From assembly GCF_029227915.1 (NCBI RefSeq), contig NC_079888.1, positions 11,083,001 through 11,147,000 on the forward strand: a stretch of DNA of 64,000 nucleotides, written 5' to 3'. The notes beneath the pieces are model-generated. The model was not told the DNA's origin, made no database searches, and was given only the letters and a program-made list of their open reading frames with translations. This DNA comes from Hydractinia symbiolongicarpus. Taxonomy: Eukaryota; Cnidaria; Hydrozoa; Anthoathecata; Hydractiniidae. Of this stretch, positions 34,329 through 48,900 are shown in pieces (the stretch's first letter is position 1; each line of letters begins with the position of its first letter). Both the position numbers and the translations under genes were made by a program.

Positions 34329-37225
34329 CCAGTGCGCCATTGTCTTATAACACATTGAACTACGTTTACAAGCCTTTAAAAGCTGTTATATGACCTATTA
34401 CGGCCTAATAAAGGCTATACATATAAACTACGTGGTTCCACGCGCCTGCGCAGGTTTCCAACGGTCTAGTCGCTCCACTCTCATTGGACTATGACGTTCC
34501 AAGTCGTTTTCCAGGGCGCCATTGTCTTATAACACCGTCAACTACGTTACTTCCATTCTTAATGAACTACGACGTTCCATGCCGTTTTCCAGTGCACCAT
34601 TGTCCTTTAACACCGTCAACTACGTTTACAGGCATTTAAAGGCTGCGATATAGCTTTTTGCTGCCTAATAAAGGCCTTAAACATAAATCACGTGGTTCCA
34701 CGTGCCTGCGCAGGTTCGCAACGGTCTAGTCCTTCCATTCTCAATAGACTGCGTCGTCCCAAGTCAATTTCCAGTGCGCCACTGTCTTATAACACCATGA
34801 ACTACGTTTACAGGCTTTTAAAGGCTGTGATATGGCCTTCTACGCCTAATAAAGGCCTTACACGTAAATCACGTGATTCCACGTGCCTGCGCAGGTTCCC
34901 AACAGAGTAGTCGCTCCACTCTCATTGGACTACGACGTTCCAGGTCGTTTTCCAGTGCGTCAATGCTTTATAACACCATGAACAACATTTACAGACCTTT
35001 AAATGCTATTATATGTCCTTTTACGGCCTCTTATAAGCCTTACACGTAAGCTACGTGGTTCCACGTGCCTGGGCAGGTTCTCAACGGTCTAGTCCTTCCA
35101 TTCTCAATAGATTACGACGTTACATGCCGTTTTGCAGTGCGCCATTGTCTTATAACACCAACAACTACGTTTAAAGAACTTTAAAGGCTGTTAAATGACC
35201 TTTTGCGGAATCATAAAGGCCTTACACGTAAATCACGTGGTTCCACGTGCCTACACAGTTTCCCAACAGAGTAGTCCTTCCACTTTTAATGGACTACGTC
35301 GTCTCAAGCCGTTTTCCAGTGCGCCATTGTCCTTTAACACCGTCAACTTCGTTTACACGCAATTAAAAGCTGTGATATAGCCTTCTACGCCTAATAAAGG
35401 CCTTACACGTAAATCACGTTGTTCCACGTGCCTGCACAGTTTCCCAACAGAGTAGTCCTTCCACTTTCAATGGACTACAACGTTCCATGCCGTTTTCCAG
35501 TGCGCCATTGTCCTATAAAAACGGTAACTACATTTACAAGTTCTTAAAGGCTGTTATATGACATTACACGGCCTACTAAAGGCCTTCCACGTAAATTACG
35601 TGGTTCCACGTGCCTGTGCAGGTTTACAACAGAGTAGTCGCTCCACTCTCATTGGACTACGACGTTTCAAGTCGTTTTCCAGGGCGCCACTGTCTTATAA
35701 CACCGTCAACTACGTTTACAGACATTTAAAGGCTGCGATATAGCTTTTTGCTGCCTAATAAAGTCCTTACACGTAAGTCACGTGATTTCACATGCCTGCA
35801 CAGATTACAATAGAGTAGTCCCTCCAATCTAAATGGTCTATGTCGTCATAAGTCGTTTCCAGTGCGCCATTGTCTTATAACACTGTGAACTTCGCTTATA
35901 GGCCTTTAAGGTCTGTTATATGACCTTTTTACAGCCTAATAAAAGCCTGACATGCAAACTACATGGTTCCTCGCGCCTGCACAGGTTCCCAACGGTCTAG
36001 TACATCCAATCTCAACGGTCTGGGATGTCCCAAGTCGTTTTCCAGTGCGCCATTGTCTTATAACACCAACGACTACGTTTAAAGAACTTTAAAGGCTGTT
36101 ATATGACCTTTTACGGAATCATAAAGGCCTTACACATAAACTACGTAGTTCCACGTGCCTGCGCAGGTTTCCAACGGTCCAGTCTTTCCACCCTTATTGG
36201 ACTACGACGTTCCAAGTCGTTTTCCAGTGCGCCATTGTCTTATAAAACCGTGAACTACATTTACAGACCTTTGAATGCTATTATATGTATTTTTGTGGCC
36301 CTTACACGTAAATCACGTCGTTCCACGTGCCTGCACAGTTTCCCAACAGAGTAGTCCTTCCACTTTTAATGGACTACGTCGTCTCAAGCCGTTTTCCAGT
36401 GCGCCATTGTCTTATAACACCAAGAACTACGTTTAAAGAACTTTAAAGGCTGTTATATGGCCTTTTACGGAATCATAAAGGCCTTACACGTAAATCACGT
36501 GGTTCCAGGTGACTGTGCAGGTTTCCAACGGTCTAGTGCTTCCACTCTCAATAGACTACTTCGTCCCAAGCCGTTTTCCAGGGCGCTATTGTCTTATAAC
36601 ACCGTCAACTACATTTACAAGTTCTTAAAGGCTGTTTTATGACATTACACGGCCTACTAAAGGCGTTACACGTAAGTCACGTGGTTCCACGTGCCTGCAA
36701 AGGTTCCCAACGGTCTAGTCCTTCCATTCTCAACGGTCTGGGATGTCCGAAGTCGTTTTCCAGTGCGCCCTTGTTTTATAACATCAACGACTACGTTTAA
36801 AGAACTTTAAAGGCTGTTATATGGCCTTTTACGGAATCATAAAGGCCTTACACATAAACTACGTGGTTCCACGTGCCTGCGCAGGTTTCCAACGGTCTAG
36901 TCCCTCCATTCTCATTGGACTATGTCGTCCCAAGTCAATTTCCAGCGCGCCATTGTCTTATAACACTGTGAACTACGTTTAAAAGGCTTTAAAAGCTGTT
37001 ATATGACCTTTTACGGCCTAATAAAGGCCTTACACATAAATCACGTGGTTCCACGTGCCTGCGCAGGTTTCCAACAGAGAAGTCGTTCCATTGTCATTGG
37101 ACTACGACGTTCCAAGTCGTATCCCAGGGCGCCATTGTCTTATAACGCCGTCAATACGTTTACATGCATTTAAAGGCTGTTATATGACTTTTTACGCATA
37201 ATAAAGGACTTTTACGTAAATCACG
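34329..37225 (+). repeat. Higher-order repeat, copy 3, partial and rearranged, without LINE
   Basis: From 34,329 to about 35.38 kb this matches copy 2 at +10,078. Across the LINE site it continues without the element, then matches 26.94-27.1 kb at +8,616. Near 35.66-35.72 kb the offset drops to +5,034 and stays there to about 37.2 kb (31,069 to 36,103; 32,191 to 37,225). The drop means 3,582 bp of the copy 2 sequence is missing here, with the exchange inside a shared monomer segment (CCAGGGCGCCACTGTC and following bases). Confidence 0.75.
35437..35439 (+). other. Uninterrupted (empty) counterpart of the LINE insertion site
   Basis: In copy 3 the left flank CCTGCACAG runs straight into TTTCCCAACAGAGTAG, with a single CAG. 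From the end of the preceding monomer frame to this CAG is 59 bp in both copy 2 and copy 3. The LINE-bearing interval is longer by 1,462 bp, which equals 1,459 bp of element plus one extra CAG. The right flank here is not the closest match to the LINE right flank. The monomer at 37,421-37,530 (CAG at 37,425-37,427) matches the right flank better, so gene conversion or a different parent monomer is possible. Confidence 0.7.
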
Positions 37226-40200
37226 TGGTTCCACGTGACTGTGCAGGTTTCCAACGGTCTAGTCCTTCCACTCTCAATAGACTACGTCGTCCCAAGCCGT
37301 TTTCCAGTGCGCCATTGTCCTTTAACCCCGTCAACTTCGTTAACAGGCAATTAAAGGCTGTGATATAGCCTTCTACGCCTAATAAAAGCCTTACACGTAA
37401 ATCACGTGGTTCCACGTGCCTGCACAGATTCCCAACAGAGTAGTCCTTCCACTTTCAATGGACTACGTCGTCTCAAGTCGCTTTCCAGGGCGCTATTGTC
37501 TTATAACACCGTCAACTACATTTACAAGTTCTTAAAGGCTGTTATATGACATTACACGGCGTACTAAAGGCCTTGCACGTAAATTACGTGGTTCCACGTG
37601 CCTGCGCAGGTTTACAACAGAGTAGTCGCTCCACTCTCATTGGACTACGACGTTTCAAGTCGTTTTCCAGGGCGCCACTGTCTTATAACACCGTCAACTA
37701 CGCTTACAGGCATTTAAAGGCTGCGATATAGCTTTTTGCTGCGTAATAAAGGCGTTACACGTAAGTCACGTGGTTCCACGTGCCTGCAAAGGTTCCCAAC
37801 GGTCTAGTCCTTTCATTCTCAATAGACTGCGTCGTCCCAAGTCAATTTCCGGTGCGCCATTGTCTTATAACACAGTGAACTACGTTTACAAGGCTTTAAA
37901 GGCTATTATATGACCTTTTACGGCCTAATAAAAGCCTTACACATAAATCACGAAGTTCCACGTGCCTGGGCAGGTTTCCAACAGAGTAGTCGTTACATTG
38001 TCATTGGACTACGACGTTCCAAGTCGTTTTCCAGTGCACCATTGCCTAATAACACCGTGAACAACATTTACAGACCTTTAAATGCTATTATATGTCCTTT
38101 TACAGCCTCATAGATGCCTTACATCTAAATTACGTGGTTCCACGTGCAAGCGCAGGTTTCCAACGGTCTAGTCCTTCCACTCTCAATAGACTACGTCGTG
38201 CCAAGCCGTTTTCCAGGGCGCTATTGTCTTATAACACCGTCAACTACATTTACAAGTTCTTAAAGGCTGTTTTATGACATTACACGGCCTACTAAAGGCG
38301 TTACACGTAAGTCACGTGGTAACACGTGCCTGCAAAGGTTCCCAACGGTCTAGTCCTTCCATTCTCAATAGACTGCGTCGTCCCAAGTCAATTTCCGGTG
38401 CGCCATTGTCTTATAACACAGTAAACTACGTTTACAAGCATTTAAAGGATTTATATGTCCTTTTACGGTCTCCTTTAGGCCTTACACGTAAACTACGTGG
38501 TTCCACGTGCCTGGGCAGGTTCTCAACGGTCTAGTCCTTCCATTCTTAATGGACTACGACGTTCCATGCCGTTTTCCAGTGCACCATTGTCTTATAACTC
38601 CGTCAACTACGTTTACAGGCAATTAAAGGGTGTTTTATGACCTTTTACAGCCTAATAAAGGCCTTACACATAAATCACGTGGTTCCGCGTACCTGCGCAG
38701 GTTTCCAACAGAGTAGTCGCTCCACTGTCATTGGAATACGTCGTCCCAAGTCGTTTTCCAGTGCGCCATTGTCTTATAACTCCGTCAACTACGTTTACAG
38801 GCAATTAAGGGCTGTGATATAGCCTTCTACGCCTAATAAAGGCCTTACACGTAAATCACATGGTTCCACATGCCTGCGCAGGTTTCCAACAGAGTAGTCG
38901 CTCCGCTCTCATTGGACTACGACATTCCAAGTCGTTATTGTAGGGTGCCATTGTTTTATAACACCGTCAATTACGTTTACAGGCATTAAAAGGTTGTGAT
39001 ATTGCCTTTTGCCGCCTAATAAAGGCCTTACACGTAAATCTCGTGGTTCCACGTGCCTGCGCAGGTTTCCAACGGTCAAGTCCTCCCACTCTCAATAGAC
39101 TACGTCGTCCCAAGTCGTTTTCCAGTGCGCCATTGTCCTATAAAATCGTCAACTACGTTTACAGGCAATTAAAGCCTGTGATATAGCCTTCTACGCTTAT
39201 TAAAGACCTTACACGTAAATCATGTGGTTCCCGTGCCTGCACAGGTTCCAATAGAGTAGTCCCTCCAATCTAAATGGTCTATGTCGTCCTAAGTCGTTTC
39301 CAGTGCGCCATTGTCTTATAACACTGTGAACTTCGCTTATAGGCCTTTAAGGTCTGTTATATGACCTTTTTACAGCCTAATAAAAGCCTTACATGTAAAC
39401 TACATGGTTCCTCGCGCCTGCACAGGTTCCCAACGGTCTAGTACATCCAATCTCAACGGTCTGGGATGTCCTAAGTCGTTTTCCAGTGCGCCATTGTCTT
39501 ATAACACCAACGACTACGTTTAAAGAACTTTAAAGGCTGTTATATGACCTTTTACGGAATAATAAAGGCCTTACACATAAACTACGTAGTTCCACGTGCC
39601 TGCGCAGGTTTCCAACTGTCTAGTCCTTCCAATCTCAACAGACTACGACGTGTGAAATCATTTTCCATTGCGCCAATGCTTTATAACACCTTGAACTACG
39701 TTTACAAGCCTTTAAAGGCTGTTTTATGACCTTTTACGGCCTAATAAAGGCCTTACACATAAATCACGTGGTTCCACGTGCCTGCGCAGGTTTCCAACAG
39801 AGTAGTCGCTCCACTGTCATTGGACTATGACGTTCCAAGTCGTTTTCCAGGGCGCCACTGTCTTATAACACCGTGAACTACGTTTACAGGCTTTTAAAGG
39901 CTGTTATATGACCTATTACGGCCTAAAAAGGCCTTACATGTAAACTACGTGGTGCCAGGCGCCTGCGCAGGTTTCCAACGGTCTAGTCACTCCACTCTCA
40001 TTGGACTACGACGTTCAAAGTCGTTTTCCAGTGCGCCATTGTCCTATAACACTGTGAACTTCGTTTACAGGCCTTTAAAGGCTGTTATATTACCTTTTAA
40101 AAGCCTTACATGTAAACTACATGGTTCCTCGCGCCTGCACAGGTTCCCAACGGTTTAGTACATCCAATCTCAACGGTCTGGGATGTCCCAAGTCGTTTTC

Positions 40201-42988
40201 TAGTGCGCCATTGTCTTATAACACCAACGAATACATTTAAAGAACTTTAAAGGCTGTTATATGACTTTTTACGGAATCATAAAGGCCTTACACATAAACT
40301 ACGTGGTTCCACGTGCCTGCGCAGGTTTCCAACGGTCCAGTCTTTCCACTCTCAATGGACTACGACGTTCCATGTCGTCTTCCTGTGCACCATTGCGTAA
40401 TAACACCGTGAACAACATTTACAGACCTTTAAATGCTATTATATGTCCTTTTACAGCCTCATAGATGCCTTACATCTAAATTACGTGGTTTCACGTGCCT
40501 GCGCAGGTTTCCAACAGGTTAGTCGCTCCACTGTCATTGGACTATGACGTTCCAAGTCGTTTTCCAGGGCGCCACTGTCTTATACCACCGTGATCTACGT
40601 TTACAGGCTTTTAAAGGCTGCGATATAGATTTTTGCTGCCTAATAAAGGCCTAGCACGTAAGTCACGTGGTTCCGCGTGCCTGCGAAGGTTCCCAACGGT
40701 CTAGTCCTTCCATTCTCAATAGACTGCGTCGTCCCAAGTCAATTTCCAGTGCGCCATTGTCTTATAACACATTGAACTACGTTTACAAGCCTTTAAAAGC
40801 TGTTATATGACCTATTACGGCCTAATAAAGGCGTTACATGTAAACTATGTGGTTCCACGCGCCTGTGCAGGTTTTCAACGGTCTAGTCGCTCTACTCTCA
40901 TTGGACTACGACGTTCAAAGTCGTTTTCCAGGGCGCCATTGTCCTATAACACTGTGAACTTCGTTTACAGGCCTTTAAAAGCTGTTATATGACCTTTTAC
41001 GGCCTAATAAAAGCCTTACATGTAAACTACGTGGTGCCACGCGCCTGCGCAGGTTTCCAACGGCCTAGTTTTTCCGCTCTCAATGGACCAGGACGATCCA
41101 TGTCATTTTCCAGAGCACCATTGTCTTATAAAACCGTGAACTGGATTTACATATCTTTAAATGCTGCGATATAGCTTTTAGCTGCCTAATAAGGGCCTTA
41201 CACATAAATCAGGTGGTTCCACGTGCCTACGCAGGTTTCCAACAGAGTAGTCGCTCCACTCTTATTGGACTACGACGTTCCAAGTTGTTTTTTAGGGTGC
41301 CACCGTCTTATAACACCGTCAACTACGTTTACAGGCATTTAAAGGCTGCGATATAGCTTTTTGCTGCCTAATAAAGGCCTTAAACATAAATCACGTAGTT
41401 CCACGTGCCTGCGCAGGTTCGCAACGGTCTAGTCCTTCCATTCTCAATAGACTGCGTCGTCCCAAGTCAATTTCCAGTGCGCCATTGTCTTATAACACAT
41501 TGAACTACGTTTACAGGCTTTTAAAGGCTGCGATATAGCTTTTTGCTGCCTAATAAAGGCCTTACACGTAAGTCACGTGGTTCCACGTGCCTGCGCATGT
41601 TTCCAACTGTCTAGTCCTTCCAATCTCAACGGACTACGACGTGTGAAATCATTTTCCATTGCGCCAATGCTTTATAACACCTTGAACTACGTTTACAAGC
41701 CTTTAAAGGCTGTTTTATGACCTTTTACGGCCTAAAAAAGGACTTACACATAAATCACGTGGTTCCACGTGCCTGAGCAGGTTTTCAACAGAGTAGTCGC
41801 TCCACTGTCATTGGACTATGACGTTCCAAGTCGTTTTCCAGGGCGCCACTGTCTTATAACACCGTGAACTACGTTTACAGGCTTTTAAAGGCGGCGATAT
41901 AGCTTTTTGCTGCCTAATAAAGGCCTTACACGTAAGTCACGTGGTTCTACGTGCCTGTGAAGGTTCCCAACGGTCTAGTCCTTCCATTCTCAATAGACTG
42001 CGTCGTCCCAAGTCAATTTCCAGTGCGCCATTGTCTTATAACACAGTGAACTACGTTTACAAGCCTTTAAAGGCTGTTATATGACCTATTACGGCCTAAT
42101 AAAGGCCTTACACGTAAATCACATGGTTCCACGTGCCTGCGCAGGTTTCCAACAGAGTAGTCGCTCCGCTCTCATTGGACTACGACATTCCAAGTCGTTA
42201 TTGTACGGTGCCATTGTCTTATAACACCGTCAATTACGTTTACAGGCATTAAAAGGTTGTGATATTGCCTTTTGCCGCCTAATAAAGGCCTTACACGTAA
42301 ATCTCGTGGTTCCACGTGCCTGCGCAGGTTTCCAACGGTCAAGTCCTCCCACTCTCAATAGACTACGTCGTCCCAAGTCGTTTTCCAGTGCGCCATTGTC
42401 CTATAAAATCGTCAACTACGTTTACAGGCAATTAAAGCCTGTGATATAGCCTTCTACGCTTATTAAAGACCTTACACGTAAATCATGTGGTTCCCGTGCC
42501 TGCGCAGGTTTCCAACAGAGTAGTCGCTCCACTCTCATTGGACTACGACGTTCCAAGTCGTTTTCCAGGGCGCCACTGTCTTATAACACCGTCAACTACG
42601 TTTACAGACATTTAAAAGCTGCGATATAGCTTTTTGCTGCCTAATAAAGTCCTTACACGTAAGTCACGTGATTCCACATGCCTGCACAGGTTCCAATAGA
42701 GTAGTCCCTCCAATCTAAATGGTCTATGTCGTCCTAAGTCGTTTCCAGTGCGCCATTGTCTTATAACACTGTGAACTTCGCTTATAGGCCTTTAAGGTCT
42801 GTTATATGACCTTTTTACAGCCTAATAAAAGCCTTACATGTAAACTACATGGTTCCTCGCGCCTGCACAGGTTCCCAACGGTCTAGTACATCCAATCTCA
42901 ACGGTCTGGGATGTCCTAAGTCGTTTTCCAGTGCGCCATTGTCTTATAACACCAACGACTACGTTTAAAGAACTTTAAAGGCTGTTAT
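37226..42988 (+). repeat. 182-bp satellite array, mosaic region
   Basis: Forward monomers without a clear long period. Segments match distant places: about 37.9-38.1 kb matches 9.79-9.99 kb, 39.0-39.2 kb matches 42.24-42.49 kb and 9.2-9.45 kb, and 39.3-40.15 kb matches 61.2-62.1 kb at +21,907. Modules of the 2.5/2.9-kb repeats to the right appear here in a different order, so this is a transition zone between two higher-order domains. No gene was seen. Confidence 0.9.
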
Positions 42989-45900
42989 ATGACCTTTTAC
43001 GGAATAATAAAGGCCTTACACATAAACTACGTAGTTCCACGTGCCTGCGCAGGTTTCCAACTGTCTAGTCCTTCCAATCTCAACGGACTACGACGTGTGA
43101 AATCATTTTCCATTGCGCCAATGCTTTATAACACCTTGAACTACGTTTACAAGCCTTTAAAGGCTGTTTTATGACCTTTTACGGCCTAATAAAGGCCTTA
43201 CACATAAATCACGTGGTTCCACGTGCCTGCGCAGGTTTCCAACAGAGTAGTCGCTCCACTGTCATTGGACTATGACGTTCCAAGTCGTTTTCCAGGGCGC
43301 CACTGTCTTATAACACCGTGAACTACGTTTACAGGCTTTTAAAGGCTGTTATATGACCTATTACGGCCTAAAAAGGCCTTACATGTAAACTACGTGGTGC
43401 CAGGCGCCTGCGCAGGTTTCCAACGGTCTAGTCACTCCACTCTCATTGGACTACGACGTTCAAAGTCGTTTTCCAGTGCGCCATTGTCCTATAACACTGT
43501 GAACTTCGTTTACAGGCCTTTAAAGGCTGTTATATTACCTTTTAAAAGCCTTACATGTAAACTACATGGTTCCTCGCGCCTGCACAGGTTCCCAACGGTC
43601 TAGTACATCCAATCTCAACGGTCTGGGATGTCCCAAGTCGTTTTTAGTGCGCCATTGTCTTATAACACCAACGACTACGTTTAAAGAACTTTAAAGGCTG
43701 TTATATGACCTTTTACGGAATCATAAAGGCCTTACACATAAACTACGTGGTTCCACGTGCCTGTGCAGGTTTCCAACGGTCCAGTCTTTCCACTCTCAAA
43801 GGACTACGACGTTCCATGTCGTCTTCCAGTGCACCATTGCGTAATAACACCGTGAACAACATTTACAGACCTTTAAATGCTATTATATGTCCTTTTACAG
43901 CCTCATAGATGCCTTACATCTAAATTACGTGGTTTCACGTGCCTGCGCAGGTTTCCAACAGGTTAGTCGCTCCACTGTCATTGGACTATGACGTTCAAAG
44001 TCGTTTTCCAGGGCGCCATTGTCCTATAACACTGTGAACTTCGTTTACAGGCCTTTAAAAGCTGTTATATGACCTTTTACGGCCTAATAAAAGCCTTACA
44101 TGTAAACTACGTGGTGCCACGCGCCTGCGCAGGTTTCCAACGGCCTAGTTTTTCCGCTCTCAATGGACCAGGACGATCCATGTCATTTTCCAGAGCACCA
44201 TTGTCTTATAAAACCGTGAACTGGATTTACATATCTTTAAATGCTGCGATATAGCTTTTAGCTGCCTAATAAGGGCCTTACACATAAATCAGGTGGTTCC
44301 ACGTGCCTACGCAGGTTTCCAACAGAGTAGTCGCTCCACTCTTATTGGACTACGACGTTCCAAGTTGTTTTTTAGGGTGCCACCGTCTTATAACACCGTC
44401 AACTACGTTTACAGGCATTTAAAGGCTGCGATATAGCTTTTTGCTGCCTAATAAAGGCCTTAAACATAAATCACGTGGTTCCACGTGCCTGCGCAGGTTC
44501 GCAACGGTCTAGTCCTTCCATTCTCAATAGACTGCGTCGTCCCAAGTCAATTTCCAGTGCGCCATTGTCTTATAACACATTGAACTACGTTTACAGGCTT
44601 TTAAAGGCTGCGATATAGCTTTTTGCTGCCTAATAAAGGCCTTACACGTAAGTCACGTGGTTCCACGTGCCTGCGCATGTTTCCAACTGTCTAGTCCTTC
44701 CAATCTCAACGGACTACGACGTGTGAAATCATTTTCCATTGCGCCAATGCTTTATAACACCTTGAACTACGTTTACAAGCCTTTAAAGGCTGTTTTATGA
44801 CCTTTTACGGCCTAAAAAAGGCCTTACACGTAAATCTCGTGGTTCCACGTGCCTGCGCAGGTTTCCAACGGTCAAGTCCTCCCACTCTCAATAGACTACG
44901 TCGTCCCAAGTCGTTTTCCAGTGCGCCATTGTCCTATAAAATCGTCAACTACGTTTACAGGCAATTAAAGCCTGTGATATAGCCTTCTACGCTTATTAAA
45001 GACCTTACACGTAAATCATGTGGTTCCCGTGCCTGCGCAGGTTTCCAACAGAGTAGTCGCTCCACTCTCATTGGACTAAGACGTTCCAAGTCGTTTTCCA
45101 GGGCGCCACTGTCTTATAACACCGTCAACTACGTTTACAGACATTTAAAAGCTGCGATATAGCTTTTTGCTGCCTAATAAAGTCCTTACACGTAAGTCAC
45201 GTGATTCCACATGCCTGCACAGGTTCCAATAGAGTAGTCCCTCCAATCTAAATGGTCTATGTCGTCCTAAGTCGTTTCCAGTGCGCCATTGTCTTATAAC
45301 ACTGTGAACTTCGCTTATAGGCCTTTAAGGTCTGTTATATGACCTTTTTACAGCCTAATAAAAGCCTTACATGTAAACTACATGGTTCCTCGCGCCTGCA
45401 CAGGTTCCCAACGGTCTAGTACATCCAATCTCAACGGTCTGGGATGTCCTAAGTCGTTTTCCAGTGCGCCATTGTCTTATAACACCAACGACTACGTTTA
45501 AAGAACTTTAAAGGCTGTTATATGACCTTTTACGGAATAATAAAGGCCTTACACATAAACTACGTAGTTCCACGTGCCTGCGCAGGTTTCCAACTGTCTA
45601 GTCCTTCCAATCTCAACGGACTACGACGTGTGAAATCATTTTCCATTGCGCCAATGCTTTATAACACCTTGAACTACGTTTACAAGCCTTTAAAGGCTGT
45701 TTTATGACCTTTTACGGCCTAATAAAGGCCTTACACATAAATCACGTGGTTCCACGTGCCTGCGCAGGTTTCCAACAGAGTAGTCGCTCCACTGTCATTG
45801 GACTATGACGTTCCAAGTCGTTTTCCAGGGCGCCACTGTCTTATAACACCGTGAACTACGTTTACAGGCTTTTAAAGGCTGTTATATGACCTATTACGGC

Positions 45901-48900
45901 CTAAAAAGGCCTTACATGTAAACTACGTGGTGCCAGGCGCCTGCGCAGGTTTCCAACGGTCTAGTCACTCCACTCTCATTGGACTACGACGTTCAAAGTC
46001 GTTTTCCAGTGCGCCATTGTCCTATAACACTGTGAACTTCGTTTACAGGCCTTTAAAGGCTGTTATATTACCTTTTAAAAGCCTTACATGTAAACTACAT
46101 GGTTCCTCGCGCCTGCACAGGTTCCCAACGGTCTAGTACATCCAATCTCAACGGTCTGGGATGTCCCAAGTCGTTTTCCAGTGCGCCATTGTCTTATAAC
46201 ACCAACGACTACGTTTAAAGAACTTTAAAGGCTGTTATATGACCTTTTACGGAATCATAAAGGCCTTACACATAAACTACGTGGTTCCACGTGCCTGTGC
46301 AGGTTTCCAACGGTCCAGTCTTTCCACTCTCAAAGGACTACGACGTTCCATGTCGTCTTCCAGTGCACCATTGCGTAATAACACCGTGAACAACATTTAC
46401 AGACCTTTAAATGCTATTATATGTCCTTTTACAGCCTCATAGATGCCTTACATCTAAATTACGTGGTTTCACGTGCCTGCGCAGGTTTCCAACAGGTTAG
46501 TCGCTCCACTGTCATTGGACTATGACGTTCAAAGTCGTTTTCCAGGGCGCCATTGTCCTATAACACTGTGAACTTCGTTTACAGGCCTTTAAAAGCTGTT
46601 ATATGACCTTTTACGGCCTAATAAAAGCCTTACATGTAAACTACGTGGTGCCACGCGCCTGCGCAGGTTTCCAACGGCCTAGTTTTTCCGCTCTCAATGG
46701 ACCAGGACGATCCATGTCATTTTCCAGAGCACCATTGTCTTATAAAACCGTGAACTGGATTTACATATCTTTAAATGCTGCGATATAGCTTTTAGCTGCC
46801 TAATAAGGGCCTTACACATAAATCAGGTGGTTCCACGTGCCTACGCAGGTTTCCAACAGAGTAGTCGCTCCACTCTTATTGGACTACGACGTTCCAAGTT
46901 GTTTTTTAGGGTGCCACCGTCTTATAACACCGTCAACTACGTTTACAGGCATTTAAAGGCTGCGATATAGCTTTTTGCTGCCTAATAAAGGCCTTACACG
47001 TAAGTCACGTGGTTCCACGTGCCTGCGCATGTTTCCAACTGTCTAGTCCTTCCAATCTCAACGGACTACGACGTGTGAAATCATTTTCCATTGCGCCAAT
47101 GCTTTATAACACCTTGAACTACGTTTACAAGCCTTTAAAGGCTGTTTTATGACCTTTTACGGCCTAAAAAAGGACTTACACATAAATCACGTGGTTCCAC
47201 GTGCCTGAGCAGGTTTTCAACAGAGTAGTCGCTCCACTGTCATTGGATTATGACGTTCCAAGTCGTTTTCCAGGGCGCCACTGTCTTATAACACCGTGAA
47301 CTACGTTTACAGGCTTTTAAAGGCGGCGATATAGCTTTTTGCTGCCTAATAAAGGCCTTACACGTAAGTCACGTGGTTCTACGTGCCTGTGAAGGTTCCC
47401 AACGGTCTAGTCCTTCCATTCTCAATAGACTGCGTCGTCCCAAGTCAATTTCCAGTGCGCCATTGTCTTATAACACAGTGAACTACGTTTACAAGCCTTT
47501 AAAGGCTGTTATATGACCTATTACGGCCTAATAAAGGCCTTACACGTAAATCACATGGTTCCACGTGCCTGCGCAGGTTTCCAACAGAGTAGTCGCTCCG
47601 CTCTCATTGGACTACGACATTCCAAGTCGTTATTGTACGGTGCCATTGTCTTATAACACCGTCAATTACGTTTACAGGCATTAAAAGGTTGTGATATTGC
47701 CTTTTGCCGCCTAATAAAGGCCTTACACGTAAATCTCGTGGTTCCACGTGCCTGCGCAGGTTTCCAACGGTCAAGTCCTCCCACTCTCAATAGACTACGT
47801 CGTCCCAAGTCGTTTTCCAGTGCGCCATTGTCCTATAAAATCGTCAACTACGTTTACAGGCAATTAAAGCCTGTGATATAGCCTTCTACGCTTATTAAAG
47901 ACCTTACACGTAAATCATGTGGTTCCCGTGCCTGCGCAGGTTTCCAACAGAGTAGTCGCTCCACTCTCATTGGACTACGACGTTCCAAGTCGTTTTCCAG
48001 GGCGCCACTGTCTTATAACACCGTCAACTACGTTTACAGACATTTAAAAGCTGCGATATAGCTTTTTGCTGCCTAATAAAGTCCTTACACGTAAGTCACG
48101 TGATTCCACATGCCTGCACAGGTTCCAATAGAGTAGTCCCTCCAATCTAAATGGTCTATGTCGTCCTAAGTCGTTTCCAGTGCGCCATTGTCTTATAACA
48201 CTGTGAACTTCGCTTATAGGCCTTTAAGGTCTGTTATATGACCTTTTTACAGCCTAATAAAAGCCTTAGATGTAAACTACATGGTTCCTCGCGCCTGCAC
48301 AGGTTCCCAACGGTCTAGTACATCCAATCTCAACGGTCTGGGATGTCCTAAGTCGTTTTCCAGTGCGCCATTGTCTTATAACACCAACGACTACGTTTAA
48401 AGAACTTTAAAGGCTGTTATATGACCTTTTACGGAATAATAAAGGCCTTACACATAAACTACGTAGTTCCACGTGCCTGCGCAGGTTTCCAACTGTCTAG
48501 TCCTTCCAATCTCAACGGACTACGACGTGTGAAATCATTTTCCATTGCGCCAATGCTTTATAACACCTTGAACTACGTTTACAAGCCTTTAAAGGCTGTT
48601 TTATGACCTTTTACGGCCTAGTAAAGGCCTTACACATAAATCACGTGGTTCCACGTGCCTGCGCAGGTTTCCAACAGAGTAGTCGCTCCACTGTCATTGG
48701 ACTATGACGTTCCAAGTCGTTTTCCAGGGCGCCACTGTCTTATAACACCGTGAACTACGTTTACAGGCTTTTAAAGGCTGTTATATGACCTATTACGGCC
48801 TAAAAAGGCCTTACATGTAAACTACGTGGTGCCAGGCGCCTGCGCAGGTTTCCAACGGTCTAGTCACTCCACTCTCATTGGACTACGACGTTCAAAGTCG

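Larger units (their letters stand above)
26821..37225 (+). repeat. 182-bp satellite array, rest of copy 2 and copy 3
   Basis: Continuous forward monomers from the right flank of LINE copy 2 to the end of the recognisable 10.4-kb higher-order structure. No gene or other insertion was seen. Near-identical stretches to copy 1 dominate up to 34.3 kb. Confidence 0.95.
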
